Shown here: in pieces, positions 18,709 through 20,328 of the stretch
Layout of the letters: every line of letters begins with the position of its first letter
How positions within the stretch are numbered: the first letter of the stretch is position 1
Assembly (NCBI GenBank): GCA_904063045.1
Contig: CAJFCJ010000183.1
Location: forward strand, 1 to 20,328
DNA: 20,328 nt
Reading direction: 5' to 3'
Origin: Dimorphilus gyrociliatus
Lineage: Eukaryota; Annelida; Polychaeta; Dinophilidae
The notes under the pieces: generated by a model
Databases searched by the model: none
The model's input: the letters and a program-made list of their open reading frames with translations, nothing else
Told to the model about the DNA's origin: nothing
Program-made: the position numbers and the translations under genes

Positions 18709-18882
18709 CTATAACAAACAGTTTCCATTACACGGCTTGGCCTTTGTAACAGCTGTTCGACATTTTTTAACAGATCGTATACTTGTAACTCTGCCATAGA
18801 CAGTTGAATCAATATCTGGGGGTTGGGAAAAAACGTCCCTGGGAAAAAACGTCCTATGCCTGGCTAAAGATATACTTGGCAT
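18709..18882 (-). CDS. Weak candidate small ORF (57 aa, Cys-containing C-terminus)
   Basis: ATG at 18882, stop at 18711-18709. The last third is basic with three cysteines (KKCRTAVTKAKPC, then NGNC). Alternatively a CCCCCAG acceptor at about 18817 would make the second half a terminal exon. The first half is made of the 16-bp tandem duplication, which argues against an ancient protein. I do not recognise it; it may be a decayed element. Confidence 0.15.
   Translation of the reverse strand: MPSISLARHRTFFPRDVFSQPPDIDSTVYGRVTSIRSVKKCRTAVTKAKPCNGNCLL
18824..18855. repeat. 16-bp tandem duplication
   Basis: Two adjacent units, TGGGAAAAAACGTCCC and TGGGAAAAAACGTCCT, differing only in the last base. 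The core AAACGTCC recurs at 19458-19465 and 19686-19693. Confidence 0.8.
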
Positions 18883-19027
18883 AATTATTGATACTTATAA
18901 TCAGAAATGTTTTTCTCTTTGCTGTTTACTTCATTTATAGAATAAAATATTAATATTTTTGGAGAAAGGTATATTTATTGTGATGTTTTTTTTTTTGAAT
19001 TATTCACTTTTTTCATTTTCAATTTAG

Positions 19028-19143
19028 AATCTGAAAGAGTATTTTGCAATAATTGTGCAGAAAAGTTCAGGATTGAAGAAATTACATGTTCCAATACTCA
19101 ATATCTGCGTAATAACATAGTCCCAAGTTCAATCCTCAGCTAG
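19028..19143 (+). other. Weak candidate terminal exon with a CxxC motif
   Basis: After a TTTCAATTTAG acceptor, 37 codons stay open with RVFCNNCAEKFRIEEITC, then a TAG. The C-x2-C spacing looks zinc-finger-like, but no upstream exon can be assigned. Could be chance. Confidence 0.15.
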
Positions 19144-20328
19144 CAAGAAGATTTCGTCCGGTTCCGTGTGACATTAGATTATTTATGGTAGGTATTATAA
19201 CTGAATTATTCAATACAAATTACCCTGTAGGAAGAATCCCGTGAAAAGTTGCTGTACAGCGCGGTCAGATCATACATCGGCATTATTCCCCTGCTCTCCA
19301 AAATTGTTTGCTCTCCTTTTCCACCAGTTTCTCCATCTTGCACGCTGTTTTAATATTCTATAGCTAGTAAGGGAAGAAAAGGAAGACACTACAAAAAAAT
19401 AGGATTTTATCAAATGCTTTAGGATTTTGATTGGGTTTCATTCAATGGGATCGATGAAAACGTCCACAAAAGACGTATGTTAAGGTTAAATTTTGAATTG
19501 AGATATGGCTAGGTAAAATAAAATAGCTATTCATTTGTACAAGAAACTGGTAGAACAAAATAATTGAACAAGAGCCCTATTTAATTGGAAAAAGGAATCC
19601 AAAAACGGGATCTTTCCATCACTTTTTCACAAACCGTATCCAATATTCTGTAAATTTCTTCCTCGCTCAGAATTTACTATCCATCAAACGTCCCTATTGA
19701 GTCGTTTTCATGGTAAAAAAAATTCATTATCATTCATTTTTGTCCATATTCAGGAAAACTGACGGTTTAGGAAGAGATTTAGATCCATTATCCCATTCAG
19801 CTTATGTTTTTAGCATATTCCATAATTTTTTAGTGCTCTGCTGTGTTGCTCATTACCCCCTATACACTGACCTCTAAACTAACCTCTAGCCCTAATCCAA
19901 CTTAGGCTCTTGCAAAAATCAGAGCTACAGAATTCCCGGAATGGGAAAACAACATTTGGGAAATGGTGTAAAAAAACCTCACACATTTCATGAAGAACCA
20001 AAAATTGAAACGAATGCCCAACTCGAAATTGGTGCTCTATTTCTTTTTCACTCTGCTAGGGCCCAAGTAAAGGCTTTTGAGATTCAAGTTCGAAACAATC
20101 TAACCTAGCTAGAAGGCTAGGAGAAGGATAAAAATATAAAACTGATGGTTGCTGAGCATGTGTGCTTGAGTAGTGTTACTTTACTAAAAAAAACAAATTA
20201 GTGATAATTCCCTACAGACCATTGATTTTATAGCTTTCTCGTTTAAGGCACTCATTAGACACTTTTGGAAAGGAAATATATCAAGTTTACCTGTTTGAAG
20301 AAAATTGAAGCAAAAAAAAAAATTTTAC

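Larger units (their letters stand above)
17507..20328. other. 2.8-kb stretch without a supported gene
   Basis: AT-rich, with stops in all frames at short intervals. The part next to 17506 should hold the SDR promoter. I see a TA microsatellite (17548-17568), a 20-bp palindrome (18421-18440), a 16-bp tandem duplication (18824-18855), two weak short reading frames (18709-18882 on -, 19028-19143 on +) and a small inverted repeat CCTAGC/GCTAGG (20104-20121). No tRNA, rRNA or recognisable transposase. Confidence 0.55.

Noticed and set aside
19840-19920. CCCTAA/CCTCTA-like words suggesting a telomeric repeat
   Set aside because: The words are irregular and not in tandem.
1-20328. Bacterial features, CRISPR arrays, tRNA or rRNA genes
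   Set aside because: No spaced direct repeats, cloverleaf or rRNA core seen; the genes are intron-containing animal genes.

Overview
The window looks like nuclear DNA of a compact, AT-rich invertebrate genome. The genes are split by many short GT-AG introns (mostly about 50-80 nt), intergenic gaps are short, and the domain repertoire is animal (SRCR, C-type lectin, LDLa, leucine-rich repeats, rhodopsin-like 7TM, CD225, classical SDR). A small lophotrochozoan such as a miniature annelid would fit, but that is inference; nothing here identifies the species. All exon models below were built by hand from splice-site phase and by comparing the paralogs with each other.

Positions 1-14052 hold a head-to-tail array of three paralogous receptor genes on the + strand. 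Receptor 1 (1-1297) enters from the left edge and only its 3' part is visible. Receptor 2 (1523-7271, about 1397 aa in my model) and receptor 3 (7799-14052, about 1572 aa) are complete. Receptor 2 reads: signal peptide, CUB-like segment, SRCR, C-type lectin-like domain, six LDLa modules, LRR block with an LGR-type CC hinge, 7TM, C-terminal tail. Receptor 3 replaces the CUB-like part with additional SRCR-like modules. The core is that of relaxin-receptor/GRL101-like (type C) leucine-rich-repeat GPCRs.

The unusual part is the tail. In all three paralogs two terminal exons (the first exactly 209 nt in each, the junction always phase 0) encode what reads as the remnant of a protein-kinase C-lobe: an alpha-E-like helix, a degenerate catalytic loop (HDD, PTD and NQT in place of HRD), a collapsed activation segment and an alpha-F-like D-x3-x-G helix. 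No kinase N-lobe, DFG or APE is visible. The array therefore appears to encode lectin/scavenger-type LGR receptors fused to a pseudokinase, the best candidate here for an undescribed system.

Positions 14053-17506 hold two unrelated - strand genes: a 184-aa CD225/dispanin-type membrane protein with an N-terminal PPPY motif and 9-residue Y-x-Q-P-Q repeats (14873-15495), and a four-exon classical short-chain dehydrogenase/reductase of 268 aa (16315-17506). Positions 17507-20328 have no gene I can support; they hold a TA microsatellite, a perfect 20-bp palindrome, a 16-bp tandem duplication and two weak short reading frames.
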